Source: CAZBWP01 sp964630265
Lineage (GTDB): Bacteria > Pseudomonadota > Alphaproteobacteria > Rhodospirillales > Defluviicoccaceae
Direction: 5' to 3'
Length of the DNA: 64,000 bases
Assembly: GCA_964630265.1 (NCBI GenBank)
Contig: CAZVRW010000003.1
Location: 20,783-84,782, forward strand
Both the position numbers and the translations under genes were made by a program. The notes under the pieces were generated by a model. It saw only the letters and a list, made by a program, of their open reading frames with translations, searched no databases and was not told where the DNA came from. Numbering within the stretch: the first letter of the stretch is position 1; the number at the start of each line of letters is the position of its first letter. Shown here piece after piece: positions 24,891 through 33,915 of the stretch.

Positions 24891-25266
24891 TCGTCCCTCA
24901 ATGTTCAGAATGCAGAAACGTCAAAGCCGTGTTGGTGCGGATGCAGGACATGGCTCGCGGTGCCGAACGAGGCTGACCAGCATGGAAAGTGGCACGACCG
25001 CGCACTTGGGCGGGATGGCCAAGCCCGCAACGAGGGTATCGGTCCACGTTCGGCGCCATTGGGCCATTGGACGTGGCCCGCGGCATCGCGTCCGTCAAGG
25101 CGCCCAAGCTGCGAGCCATGAACATGAAGCCCACCCCCGCCGCGCGTCGATAGTCGAAACTGACCTTTTTGCCGCGATTTCCAGCACGACCATTTATTGA
25201 TATTTTACAGTTTTTTGCCGCCGATAGTCAATCGACAATAGCAAAAGTTGTCTTCATTCGGCGATG
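24891..25266. other. Long leader of the B12-photosensor operon
   Basis: About 375 bases between serA and the B12-binding gene, both on the minus strand. The far end is AT-rich and carries the promoter listed separately, leaving about 300 bases of untranslated leader. No cobalamin riboswitch B12-box was recognised. A 78-codon minus-strand frame inside it has no other support. Confidence 0.6.
25202..25231 (-). promoter_or_regulatory. Sigma-70-type promoter for the B12/hemerythrin operon
   Basis: On the minus strand TTGACT (25226-25231), 18-base spacer, TAAAAT (25202-25207), in the only AT-rich stretch of the region. Transcription would start about 300 bases upstream of the B12-binding gene. 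Confidence 0.6.
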
Positions 25267-26499
25267 TCAGTACAGGAATCGCGCACGGATTGTACCGGGG
25301 ATCTCCTGCAGGGCACGGCGAATGCCGTGGCCGCTCTCCAGCCGGCCGTCGATGTCGGTAACCACGTAGCCGACGTCGGCATCGGTGCGCAGATACTGGC
25401 CGGCGATGTTGAGGCCGCGGGCGGCGAACACGTCGTTGATGGCGCGCAGCACGCCCGGCACGTTCTCGTGGATGTGCAGAAAGCGCGTCGCGTCGCGCTG
25501 CACCGGCAATGAGACTTCGACGAAATTCACCGCCCCCCCGGTCGAGCCGGTGTCCGAATAGCGGATGATCTTGTCCGCCACCTCGGCGCCGATGTTGGCC
25601 TGCGCCTCGGCCGTCGAGCCGCCGATGTGCGGCGTCAGAAGAACGTTGCCGCAGCCCCTGAGCGGCGTTTCCAGCGGCTCGTCGGGGCCGCCCGGCTCGC
25701 GGGGAAAGACGTCGACGGCCGCGCCCGCCAGATGCCCGCCGTTCAGCGCCCCGGCGAGCGCGTCCACGTCGACCACGTCGCCGCGGGCCGCGTTGATCAG
25801 CACCGACCCAGACGGCATGCGCGCCAGCTCATCGGCGCCGATCATTCCCTTGGTCTCCGGCGTGCCCGGCACGTGCAGGCTGACCACGTCGGCGTGCTCC
25901 AGGAGTTCCGCCAGCGAGCCGCAGGATTGCGCGTTGCCGATCGCCAGCTTTTCGACGATGTCGTAGAAGATCACCCGCATGCCCAGCGCCTCGGCAAGGA
26001 TGGAGAGCTGCGAGCCGATGTGGCCGTAGCCGACGATGCCGAGCGTGCGCCCGCGCACCTCGCGGGCGCCGCTCACCGTCTTGCTCCAGACCCCGGCGCT
26101 GGCCAGCGCCGCTTTTTCCGGTACCCGGCGCATCAGCATGATGACCTCGCCGATGACCAGCTCGGCCACCGAGCGGGTGTTGGAATAGGGTGCGTTGAAC
26201 ACCGGAATGCCGCGCCGCTTCGCCGCCAGCACGTCCACCTGGTTGGTGCCGATGCAAAAGCAGCCGATGCAGAACAGCCGCTCGGCGGCGGCGAGCACGT
26301 CCGCCGACAGCCGGGTGCGCGAGCGGATGCCGACGACGTGGGCGTCACGGATCAGCGCCGGCAGATCATCGGCATCCGGCGCCGCGGCGTGGCACTCGAC
26401 CGTGCGGTAGCCGCCGCCGGCGAGGCTCGCGACGGCGGTGTCGGCGATCCCTTCGAGCAGGACGATGCGGATCTCGTCCTTCGGAACCGAAAGCCTCAA
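25267..26499 (-). CDS. serA: D-3-phosphoglycerate dehydrogenase, E. coli-type
   Basis: First enzyme of serine synthesis, oxidising 3-phosphoglycerate with NAD. With a TTG start at 26499 it is 410 residues, the same length as E. coli SerA. Visible are the substrate region RSRTRLSADVL, GCFCIGTNQVD, NAD-binding GIVGYGHIGSQ, catalytic-region INAARGDVVD and TPHIGGSTAEAQ, plus a C-terminal ACT domain (HENVPGVLRAINDVF) for serine feedback. The TTG overlaps the TGA of the small upstream gene (TTGA) and GGAGG lies six bases before it, supporting this start. A second, long-form serA lies at 28541-30121. Confidence 0.94.
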   Translation of the reverse strand: MRLSVPKDEIRIVLLEGIADTAVASLAGGGYRTVECHAAAPDADDLPALIRDAHVVGIRSRTRLSADVLAAAERLFCIGCFCIGTNQVDVLAAKRRGIPVFNAPYSNTRSVAELVIGEVIMLMRRVPEKAALASAGVWSKTVSGAREVRGRTLGIVGYGHIGSQLSILAEALGMRVIFYDIVEKLAIGNAQSCGSLAELLEHADVVSLHVPGTPETKGMIGADELARMPSGSVLINAARGDVVDVDALAGALNGGHLAGAAVDVFPREPGGPDEPLETPLRGCGNVLLTPHIGGSTAEAQANIGAEVADKIIRYSDTGSTGGAVNFVEVSLPVQRDATRFLHIHENVPGVLRAINDVFAARGLNIAGQYLRTDADVGYVVTDIDGRLESGHGIRRALQEIPGTIRARFLY

Positions 26500-26726
26500 T
26501 CCTCGCCTCCGGACGTCGGATCGCCGGCGGCGGCAACGCCGTCGAAGGCGGCCCCCACCTCCTTCCACAACGCTTCCGCCGCGTCGGCATCGGCGCCGAT
26601 CACCGTGCTGAACTGGTCCTGCTCCAGCCCGTGCAGGGCGAGGTTGAGGGTATTGGCGAGGATCAGCAGCTCGTTGCGGTCGAGGACGACGCGAGCGCCG
26701 CCGTTGGTGATGTCTTCGGTGCGCAT
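26496..26726 (-). CDS. Small conserved-looking protein coupled to serA
   Basis: A 76-residue acidic protein (VVLDRNELLILANTLNLALHGL... GADADAAEALWKEVG), probably a helical bundle. It has a strong ribosome-binding site (AAGGAGA, seven bases before ATG) and its TGA overlaps the serA TTG start. I recall similar short proteins in alphaproteobacteria but cannot name a family. Coupling to serA suggests a role with it, not shown by sequence. Confidence 0.75.
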   Translation of the reverse strand: MRTEDITNGGARVVLDRNELLILANTLNLALHGLEQDQFSTVIGADADAAEALWKEVGAAFDGVAAAGDPTSGGED

Positions 26727-26751
26727 GATCGATTCTCCTTCGGCCGTGGGT

Positions 26752-27177
26752 TTAGCGGAGCCCGTCATAGTAGGCGCGGCCACGCGATGGACGGAAGGCG
26801 GTGCCACAGTCGTCGGCGCGCAGATTGACGATGACGATGGTGCCGCTGGCCTCGTCCCAGAAGGCGAAGCGCCGGTTTTCCAGCCGGCGCGAGGCCGCCG
26901 GTTCGTCCAGGATCGCCGCGACAAAGTCGGCGAACGCCGGTCTCGAGTCGATGCTCGGACCGGCGAATCGGCGGCTGTCGATCCGCCGCCCCCGCACGAA
27001 CTGCCGCTCCTCGATGACATGCTTGCGAAAGGCGTGCCCCTCGGCGATCGCCGCCGCCAGCGATCCGGTATCGGTCGCCGAGCAAACACCGGCGGCGGCT
27101 GGACCGCTGCACAACAGGGCCAGGACGACCCAGAGCACGGCGGGAAAGCGGACGGCGGGGAAGCGGACGCGCGACAT
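26752..27177 (-). CDS. Secreted small protein, possible nuclease-like fold
   Basis: A 141-residue protein with a signal peptide (hydrophobic AVLWVVLALLCSGPAAA) that includes a 15-bp duplication (VRFPAVRFPA). The mature part has GHAFRKHV, RRFAFWDEASGTIVIVNL and DDCGTAFRP...YYDGL. A His-bearing first helix, a central R/W strand and a late GT(A/S)F motif recall secreted RNase-like toxin domains, but I cannot assign a family. Two mature Cys may form a disulfide. ATG 27177 is chosen to give a normal signal peptide; no strong ribosome-binding site is visible. It lies 25 bases upstream of the small serA-linked gene. Confidence 0.7.
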   Translation of the reverse strand: MSRVRFPAVRFPAVLWVVLALLCSGPAAAGVCSATDTGSLAAAIAEGHAFRKHVIEERQFVRGRRIDSRRFAGPSIDSRPAFADFVAAILDEPAASRRLENRRFAFWDEASGTIVIVNLRADDCGTAFRPSRGRAYYDGLR

Positions 27178-27258
27178 GGCAGGGCGGATGATCCCGTGGC
27201 CTGACGGACGCCCCAATCAACCCCATCGGGACGCCGGCTGTCGAGCGCAAACCGTTCA

Positions 27259-27287
27259 TTGACCGTCAACCAATCCCTGCGTATACA
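27259..27287 (+). promoter_or_regulatory. Sigma-70-type promoter for serC-serA
   Basis: TTGACC (27259-27264), 17-base spacer, TATACA (27282-27287), about 60 bases before the serC ATG and on its strand. Spacing and both hexamers are close to consensus. Confidence 0.65.
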
Positions 27288-27350
27288 GCGGCCGGGCCAC
27301 GACCCCCCACCGGGCCGCGACCCATCTGGAAGGATGGGAGACACCGTACC

Positions 27351-28526
27351 ATGACCTCGTTCTCGCGGCCGACCGAGCGTCCGGCCAATCCCTGCTTTTC
27401 CTCCGGTCCCTGCGCCAAGCGTCCCGGCTGGACGTCGGCGGTGCTCGACGGTGCCTGTCTCGGGCGCTCGCACCGCTCCAAACCCGGCAAGGCGAAGATC
27501 GCGGCGGTGATCGAGCGGACGCGCGCGCTGCTCGGCGTGCCCGACGACTATCGCATCGGCATCGTCCCCGCCTCCGACACCGGCGCCATCGAGATGGCGA
27601 TGTGGACCCTGCTCGGTGCCCGTGGCGTCGACGTGCTGGCCTGGGAGAGCTTCGGTGCCGCCTGGGTCACCGACGTGGTCAAGCAGCTCAAGCTCGCCGA
27701 CGTGCGCGCGCTGGACGCGGGCTACGGTGCCCTGCCCGACCTTGCGGCCGTCGATCCGGCGCGGGACGTGGTGTTCACCTGGAACGGCACCACCTCGGGC
27801 GTGCGCGTCCCCGACGGCAACTGGATCGCCGCCGACCGCGTCGGCCTGACGCTCTGCGACGCCACCTCGGCAGTGTTCGCCATGGACCTGCCCTGGGACA
27901 AGCTCGACGTGGTCACCTTCTCCTGGCAGAAGGTGCTGGGCGGCGAGGCGCAGCACGGCATGCTGATCCTCTCGCCGCGCGCCGTCGAACGCCTGGAAAG
28001 CTACACGCCGCCCTGGCCGCTGCCGAAGATCTTCCGCCTGACCAAGGGCGGCAAGCTGATCGAGGGCATCTTCAAGGGCGAGACCATCAACACCGTCTCC
28101 CTGCTCTGCGTCGAGGACGTCCTGGACGCCCTCGCCTGGGCGGACAGACTGGGCGGTCTCCCGGCACTGATCCGTCGCAGCGAAGCCAACCTGGCGGCGG
28201 TCGCCGCCTGGGTCGAGCGAAGCGACTGGGCCGACTTTCTAGCCATCGATCCGGCGACGCGCTCGTCCACCTCGATCTGTCTGTCGATCGTCGATCCGTG
28301 GTTCACGGCGCTCGACGCGTCATCCCGGGCGGCAGCGGCGAAGCGCATCCCGGCGCTGCTGGAGGCCGAATCCGTCGCCTACGATATCGGCGCCTATCGC
28401 GATGCGCCGCCGGGGCTCCGCCTGTGGGGCGGCGCCACCGTCGACGCCAGCGATCTCGAGGCCCTGTTCCCGTGGCTCGACTGGGCCTGGGCAGAGGTGC
28501 GCACCGAGACCGAAGCCGCCGCCTGA
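27351..28526 (+). CDS. serC: Phosphoserine aminotransferase
   Basis: Second enzyme of serine synthesis: PLP-dependent transamination of 3-phosphohydroxypyruvate. 391 residues of the class V aminotransferase fold, of the type seen in alphaproteobacteria and Methanosarcina rather than the E. coli type. Features are [13 protein letters not shown] at the start, [21 protein letters not shown], and the PLP lysine in [13 protein letters not shown]. Long-form serA follows 14 bases after the stop, so the two form an operon for the first two steps of the pathway. Confidence 0.95.
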   Translation: MTSFSRPTERPANPCFSSGPCAKRPGWTSAVLDGACLGRSHRSKPGKAKIAAVIERTRALLGVPDDYRIGIVPASDTGAIEMAMWTLLGARGVDVLAWESFGAAWVTDVVKQLKLADVRALDAGYGALPDLAAVDPARDVVFTWNGTTSGVRVPDGNWIAADRVGLTLCDATSAVFAMDLPWDKLDVVTFSWQKVLGGEAQHGMLILSPRAVERLESYTPPWPLPKIFRLTKGGKLIEGIFKGETINTVSLLCVEDVLDALAWADRLGGLPALIRRSEANLAAVAAWVERSDWADFLAIDPATRSSTSICLSIVDPWFTALDASSRAAAAKRIPALLEAESVAYDIGAYRDAPPGLRLWGGATVDASDLEALFPWLDWAWAEVRTETEAAA

Positions 28527-28540
28527 CCCCGGAGCCCCCA

Positions 28541-30121
28541 ATGATGCCGAAAGTCCTGATCTCCGACAGCATGTCGGCGCGCGCCGCCGAGATCTTCCGC
28601 GAGCGCGGCGTCGACGTCGACGTCGATACCGGTCTCGCGCCCGACGCCCTGATGGCGAAAATCGGCGCCTATGACGGCCTCGCCGTCCGCTCCTCCACCA
28701 AGGTGACGGCCGACGTGCTCGCCGCCGCTGCCAAACTGAAGGTGGTCGGACGCGCCGGCATCGGCGTCGACAACATCGACGTCAAGGCGGCAACGGCGCG
28801 CGGCGTCGTCGTCATGAACACGCCGTTCGGCAACTCGATCACCACCGCCGAGCACTCCATCGCGATGATGATGGCGCTGGCCCGGCAAATCCCGGTCGCC
28901 AATGCCTCGACGCACGCCGGTAAGTGGGAGAAGTCGCGGTTCATGGGCGTCGAGCTCGCCGGCAAGTCACTCGGCATCGTCGGCTGCGGCAACATCGGCT
29001 CGATCGTCGCCGATCGCGCGCTCGGCCTGAAGATGCGGGTGATCGCGTACGATCCCTATCTGTCGCCGGAGCGCGCCGACGACCTGGGCGTCGAGAAGGT
29101 GGACCTCGACGCCCTGTGGGCGCGCGCCGATTTCATCAGCCTGCACGCACCGGCGACCGACTCGACGCGCGGCATCATCAACGCCGCCACGCTGGCGAAG
29201 ATGAAGCCGGGGGTCCGGATCATCAACTGCGCCCGTGGCACCCTGATCGTCGAGGCCGACCTGAAGGCGGCGCTGGACAGCGGCCACGTCGCCGGCGCGG
29301 CGCTGGACGTGTTCGCCCAGGAGCCCGCGCGCGACAATGCGCTGTTCGGCATGGAGCAGGTGGTGGCGACGCCGCATCTCGGCGCCTCGACGGAAGAAGC
29401 GCAGGAGAAGGTGGCGCTGCAGATCGCCGAGCAGATGGCCGACTATCTGGTCAATGGCACGGTCGCCAACGCGCTGAACATGCCCTCGGTCGGTCCCGAC
29501 GAGATGCCACGGTTGCGCCCGTACATGGCGCTTGCCCGTCTCGTCGGCAGCTTCGCCGGGCAGATCACCGAGACCGCGCTCAAATCCGTCAGCATCGAGT
29601 ATCGCGGCCACGCGTCGACGCTGAACACCCGACCGCTGGTGGCACTGATCCTCGAAGGCCTGCTCTCGCCGTTGATGGAGAGCGTCAACATGGTCAACGC
29701 GCCGGCGATCGCCGCCGAACGCGACATCGACGTGCTGGAGGTGCGCCACGAGAAGGCGGGCGCGCATCAGACGCTGATTCGCCTGACGGTGACCACCGAG
29801 GCGCGGACCCGCAGCGTCGCCGGCACGCTGTTCAACGGCGATCAGCCACGCATCGTCGAAATCGAAGGCATCCCCATGGACGCGCGGGTCGGCCCGCACA
29901 TGCTGTTCTGTTCGAACGAGGACAAGCCTGGCATCATCGGCGCGCTCGGCATGACCCTGGCCGACGCCGGGATCAACATCGCCAGCTTCCACCTGGGCCG
30001 CGACCAGCAAGGCGGTAACGCCATCGCGCTGATCGAGGTGGACGAAATGCTCTCGGAGCCGCTGTTGCGCCAGGTGCGTGCCGTTCCTCATGTCCTCAGG
30101 GCGCGCGCCCTGGAGTTCTGA
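28541..30121 (+). CDS. serA: D-3-phosphoglycerate dehydrogenase, long form
   Basis: A 526-residue PGDH of the long type. After the substrate and NAD domains (GRAGIGVDNIDVKAAT, GIVGCGNIGSIVADRA, INCARGTLIVEADL, TPHLGASTEEAQ) come the ASB intervening domain (about 320-450) and a C-terminal ACT domain (EDKPGIIGALGMTLADAGINIASFHLGR). ATG 28541 follows GGAG by six bases; ATG 28544 is also possible. It is unrelated in subtype to the E. coli-type serA at 25267-26499. Confidence 0.95.
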   Translation: MMPKVLISDSMSARAAEIFRERGVDVDVDTGLAPDALMAKIGAYDGLAVRSSTKVTADVLAAAAKLKVVGRAGIGVDNIDVKAATARGVVVMNTPFGNSITTAEHSIAMMMALARQIPVANASTHAGKWEKSRFMGVELAGKSLGIVGCGNIGSIVADRALGLKMRVIAYDPYLSPERADDLGVEKVDLDALWARADFISLHAPATDSTRGIINAATLAKMKPGVRIINCARGTLIVEADLKAALDSGHVAGAALDVFAQEPARDNALFGMEQVVATPHLGASTEEAQEKVALQIAEQMADYLVNGTVANALNMPSVGPDEMPRLRPYMALARLVGSFAGQITETALKSVSIEYRGHASTLNTRPLVALILEGLLSPLMESVNMVNAPAIAAERDIDVLEVRHEKAGAHQTLIRLTVTTEARTRSVAGTLFNGDQPRIVEIEGIPMDARVGPHMLFCSNEDKPGIIGALGMTLADAGINIASFHLGRDQQGGNAIALIEVDEMLSEPLLRQVRAVPHVLRARALEF

Positions 30122-30249
30122 GGAAGCGCACCGGGCGTCACTCGACGTCCCCGCCGCGGCCGCACGTCCGGAAAAGCTTGCTTTGCTTCGCGGCGCGGGC
30201 GATTACCATGAGCTTCGTCGGGGTATCTGGACCTCGCGGGGGTCTGAGC

Positions 30250-31482
30250 ATGGCGCGTGACATCCGGCATCGCCGAATCCTCATCTATTCGCACGATTCA
30301 TTCGGACTGGGCCATCTGCGCCGCTGCCGCACCATCGCGCACGCGTTGGTCGAACGGCGCAGCGACGTTTCCGTTCTGATCCTGTCAGGCTCGCCGATCA
30401 TCGGCAGCTTCAGTTTCCGCAGCCGTGTCGACTTCGTGCGGGTACCCGGCGTCATCAAGTTGCGCCATGGCGACTATTCGCCCCTCAAGCTCGATATCGG
30501 CATCGAGCAGACGCTTGAACTGCGCGCCTCGATCATCCGCCATACCGCGGCGACCTTCGCCCCCGACGTCTTCATCGTCGACAAGGAACCGCTCGGACTC
30601 CGCGGCGAAGTCCGCGACACGCTGAGCATGCTGAAGGCGCGCGGCACGCCGCTGGTGCTGGGGCTGCGCGACGTCATGGACGACCCCGCCTCGCTCGCCG
30701 AGGAATGGGCGCGCAAGAACGCGCTGCCGGCGCTCGCGGACCTCTATGATCACATCTGGATCTACGGCCTGCCGGAACTGTGTGATCCGCTCGCCGGAAT
30801 CCCGCTGCCCGAGACCGTGCGCGGCAAGATCCGCTACACCGGCTATCTCAGGCGCTCCGCGCCCGCCATCGGTCGCCCCATCGGCCCCCTCGCCGCCTTC
30901 ACCCAGGAACCCTACATCCTGGTCACCGCCGGCGGTGGCGGCGACGGCGCCGTGGTCATCGATTGGGTCTTGCGCGCCTACGAACACGACCCGAAGATCC
31001 CCTATCGCGCGCTCATCGTGCTCGGGCCATTCATGCATTCCACCACCCAGGGCGGCTTCCAGGAACGGGCGGCGCGCCTCGACAACGTCGAGGCGATCAC
31101 CTTCGATGCCGACATCGAGACCCTGATGACCGGCGCCGCCGGAATCGTCGCCATGGGCGGCTACAACACCTTTTGCGAGATTCTGTCCTTCGACAAGCCG
31201 GGGCTGATCGTGCCGCGCACCGTGCCGCGGCAGGAGCAGTTCATCCGGGCGTCACGCGGCGAGGCACTGGGCTTGGTGCGCATGCTCGCCGTCGACGGGG
31301 TCTGCGAGCCGGCAATCATGGCGGCGGCGCTGCGGGCGCTGCCCGAGCAGCCGCGGCCTTCGGAAACCCGCATCGCCGGGCTGCTCGACGGCCTCTCGGT
31401 GATCGGCGCCGTGGTCGACGACTGGCTCGCCGATCGTGCCGGCGTGCGCGCCCGCCTCGCCGTCGTCCCCGGCAGCGCCTGA
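30250..31482 (+). CDS. MurG/GT28-like glycosyltransferase family protein
   Basis: A 410-residue GT-B-type protein. It opens RILIYSHDSFGLGHLRRCRTIAHAL, a pattern of UDP-sugar (MurG/GT28-like) transferases, and the C-terminal half has ILVTAGGGGDGA, MTGAAGIVAMGGYNTFCEIL and PRTVPRQEQFIRA, the donor-binding G-rich and E motifs. The start is taken at ATG 30250; the frame is open upstream but less typical. It is first in a run of tightly packed plus-strand genes ending at 44323 and is similar in plan to the protein at 33916-35079. Confidence 0.8.
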   Translation: MARDIRHRRILIYSHDSFGLGHLRRCRTIAHALVERRSDVSVLILSGSPIIGSFSFRSRVDFVRVPGVIKLRHGDYSPLKLDIGIEQTLELRASIIRHTAATFAPDVFIVDKEPLGLRGEVRDTLSMLKARGTPLVLGLRDVMDDPASLAEEWARKNALPALADLYDHIWIYGLPELCDPLAGIPLPETVRGKIRYTGYLRRSAPAIGRPIGPLAAFTQEPYILVTAGGGGDGAVVIDWVLRAYEHDPKIPYRALIVLGPFMHSTTQGGFQERAARLDNVEAITFDADIETLMTGAAGIVAMGGYNTFCEILSFDKPGLIVPRTVPRQEQFIRASRGEALGLVRMLAVDGVCEPAIMAAALRALPEQPRPSETRIAGLLDGLSVIGAVVDDWLADRAGVRARLAVVPGSA

Positions 31483-31486
31483 ACCG

Positions 31487-32752
31487 GTGGCAGCCCCGGT
31501 CGCGTTCGTCCTCAAGGGGTATCCGCGGCTGTCGGAGACCTTCATCGCCCAGGAGATCCGGGCGCTGGAGCGGCGCGGTCTCGATCTCCGGCTCTATTCG
31601 CTGCGCCGTCCCACCGATCCGGCCGTGCATCCCGTGCATCGCGAGATCACTGCCCCCGTCAGCTACCTGCCGGAGTATCTGCACGAGGCGCCGGCCCGCG
31701 TCGCCGCCGCCTGGCGGCGAGTGCGCGGACGCCCGGGCTACAGCGACGCCCTCCGCATCTGGCAGCGGGACCTCGCCCGCGACCGCACGCGCAACCGTAT
31801 CCGCCGCTTCGGCCAGGCGCTGGTGCTGGCCGCCGAACTGCCGGCCGATGTGGGCTGGATCCATGCGCACTTCCTGCACACGCCGGCCTCGGTCGCCCGC
31901 TATGCCGCTCGGATCCTTGGCCTGCCATGGTCCGTCTCGGCGCATGCCAAGGACGTCTGGACCACGCCCGAGTGGGAAAAGCGCGAGAAACTCGCCGACT
32001 GCCGCTGGCTGGTGACGTGCACGCGCACCAACGCGGCGCATCTGGCGGCCCTGGCGCCGTCGCCCGACACCGTGGAACTGGTCTATCACGGCATCGATCT
32101 GGCGCGATTTCCGGAAATGCTGCGCCGTCCCGGCCCCGACGGCAGCGATCCGGAGCGCCCGGTGACACTGCTGACGGTGGGGCGCGCCGTCGAGAAGAAA
32201 GGCTTCGATGTCCTGCTCGACGCCCTCGCCCAACTGCCGACGGAACTGTATTGGCGGCTGGTGCATGTCGGCGCCGGGCCGCTGCGAGAGGCGTTGCAGC
32301 GCCGGGCTCGCGATCTCGGCCTCGGCGAGCGGGTCGACTGGCTGGGCCCCCTGTCGCAGGATCGGCTGCTGGAGAAGTATCGGGCAGCCGACATCTTCGT
32401 GCTCGCCTGCCGGGTGGCCGTGGACGGCGACCGGGATGGCCTGCCGAACGTCCTGATGGAAGCGATGAGCCAGGGGCTGCCATGCGTCTCCACCGCGGTC
32501 AGCGCGATCCCCGAACTCATCGCCGATGGCCGCGTCGGCGTACTGGTGCCGCCCGAGGATCCGGGCGCCCTGACCGACGCCATCGCCGGACTGCTGCGCC
32601 AACCCGAGCAACGCGCCCGCATCGCGGCGGCCGGCGGACAGCGGGTGCGCGACCACTTCACCATGGAGGCCGGCATCGAGCGGCTGGCGTGCCGCTTCGG
32701 CCTTCCCGCCTTGGACACGCGCGAGTGCGCTGTATCTTCCATGCGCCGCTGA
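31487..32752 (+). CDS. GT4 glycosyltransferase (WcaL-like)
   Basis: About 421 residues. The N-terminus FVLKGYPRLSETFIAQEIRALERRGLDLRLYSLRR and HAHFLHTPASVARYAARILGLPWSVSAHAKDVW are typical of colanic-acid type GT4 enzymes. The donor half has LLTVGRAVEKKGFDVLL, HVGAGPLREAL and DGDRDGLPNVLMEAMSQGLPCVSTAVSAIPE. The start is taken at GTG 31487, four bases after the previous stop; GTG 31436 is an alternative and neither has a clear ribosome-binding site. The next gene starts within its last 28 bases. Confidence 0.87.
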   Translation: MAAPVAFVLKGYPRLSETFIAQEIRALERRGLDLRLYSLRRPTDPAVHPVHREITAPVSYLPEYLHEAPARVAAAWRRVRGRPGYSDALRIWQRDLARDRTRNRIRRFGQALVLAAELPADVGWIHAHFLHTPASVARYAARILGLPWSVSAHAKDVWTTPEWEKREKLADCRWLVTCTRTNAAHLAALAPSPDTVELVYHGIDLARFPEMLRRPGPDGSDPERPVTLLTVGRAVEKKGFDVLLDALAQLPTELYWRLVHVGAGPLREALQRRARDLGLGERVDWLGPLSQDRLLEKYRAADIFVLACRVAVDGDRDGLPNVLMEAMSQGLPCVSTAVSAIPELIADGRVGVLVPPEDPGALTDAIAGLLRQPEQRARIAAAGGQRVRDHFTMEAGIERLACRFGLPALDTRECAVSSMRR

Positions 32753-33870
32753 AGCCGCCCGAGCATCCGCGGCCGTCCGGCGACCGTCAGATGGCGCGGC
32801 TGTTCATCCAGGCGCTGCGGGACGCCGGGGTGGCGGTCGAGGCGGCACCGCCGTTGCGCAGCCACGACGGTCGCGGCGATCCCGAGCGGCAACGGCGCTT
32901 GGCGGCGATCGGTGATCGCCTCGCGGCGCGACTGACCGGCCACCTGCGGGCGCGCCCGGCGGCGGAGCGGCCCGATCTCTGGTTCACCTATCACCTCTAT
33001 CATAAGGCGCCGGACCTGCTGGGCCCGAGCGTCAGCGCCGCGCTCGGCATCCCCTACGTCGTCGCCGAGGCGTCGTACGCCCCGAAACGCCGAGACGGAC
33101 CTTGGGCGTTGGGCTTCACCGCCGCCGAAGCCGCGATCCGCCACGCCGATCGCGTGCTCACCCTGAACAGCACCGATGCCGCGTGTCTCGGCAACCTGAT
33201 TCCGGCGGAGCGGATCATCCCCTTCGCGCCGTTCATCGATGCCGCCCCCTTCCGCGCCGCCGCGCGAGCGCGAGCGCGACACCGCCAAGCGCTCCACCGA
33301 CGCCACGGCCTCGGGTCCGCCCACCCCTGGCTGCTCACCGTCGCCATGATGCGGCCGGGGGACAAGCTCGCCTCCTACCGGCTGCTCGCGGCGGCGCTGG
33401 CACACCTCGGCGACCGACCGTGGCGGCTGATGGTTGCCGGGGACGGGCCGGCGCGGCCAGCGGTGCAGCGGGCGTTGCGGCCACTGGGCGATCGCGTCGT
33501 CTGCCTCGGTCAGGTCGACGGCGACGCATTGCCCGGGCTCTACGCGGCCTCCGACCTCTATGTCTGGCCGGCCGTGGGCGAGGCCTTCGGGCTGGGCTTT
33601 CTGGAGGCGCAGGCAGGCGGCCTGCCGGTGGTGGCCGGTCGCACCGGCGGCGTGCCCGACGTGGTCGCCGATGGGCGAACGGGCACGCTGGTGCCGGTCG
33701 GCGATGTGGCGGCGTTCGCCGGCGCCACCCGGCGCCTGCTCGACGCGGCGGAGCTCCGCCGCGTCATGGGCACGCGGGCGGCGCAACGGGTGGCGGCTCG
33801 GCACGATCGCCGGCGCGCCGCCGACCGGCTCGCCGCCATTCTGGCAGAGGTGTGTGCCGAGCGGCTGTGA
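32725..33870 (+). CDS. GT4 glycosyltransferase
   Basis: A 381-residue glycosyltransferase. It opens with CIFHAPLKPPEHPRPSGDRQMARLFIQAL, then FTYHLYHKAPDLLGP and YVVAEASYAPKR; the donor half has LMVAGDGPARPAV and WPAVGEAFGLGFLEAQAGGLPVVAGRTGGVPDVV. The start is GTG 32725, overlapping the preceding gene by 28 bases. It probably acts in sequence with its neighbours on one glycan. Confidence 0.83.
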   Translation: MRCIFHAPLKPPEHPRPSGDRQMARLFIQALRDAGVAVEAAPPLRSHDGRGDPERQRRLAAIGDRLAARLTGHLRARPAAERPDLWFTYHLYHKAPDLLGPSVSAALGIPYVVAEASYAPKRRDGPWALGFTAAEAAIRHADRVLTLNSTDAACLGNLIPAERIIPFAPFIDAAPFRAAARARARHRQALHRRHGLGSAHPWLLTVAMMRPGDKLASYRLLAAALAHLGDRPWRLMVAGDGPARPAVQRALRPLGDRVVCLGQVDGDALPGLYAASDLYVWPAVGEAFGLGFLEAQAGGLPVVAGRTGGVPDVVADGRTGTLVPVGDVAAFAGATRRLLDAAELRRVMGTRAAQRVAARHDRRRAADRLAAILAEVCAERL

Positions 33871-33915
33871 CGACGGTCGCTGGCATGACCGCGGGAACCC
33901 GCTATAAGCGCATCC

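Noticed and set aside
24898..25134. 78-codon minus-strand frame in the leader of the B12 gene
   Set aside because: No ribosome-binding site or domain; low-complexity composition. It could still be a leader peptide, but nothing supports it.
24891..25266. Cobalamin riboswitch in the long B12-operon leader
   Set aside because: No B12-box or matching structure was recognised by eye.
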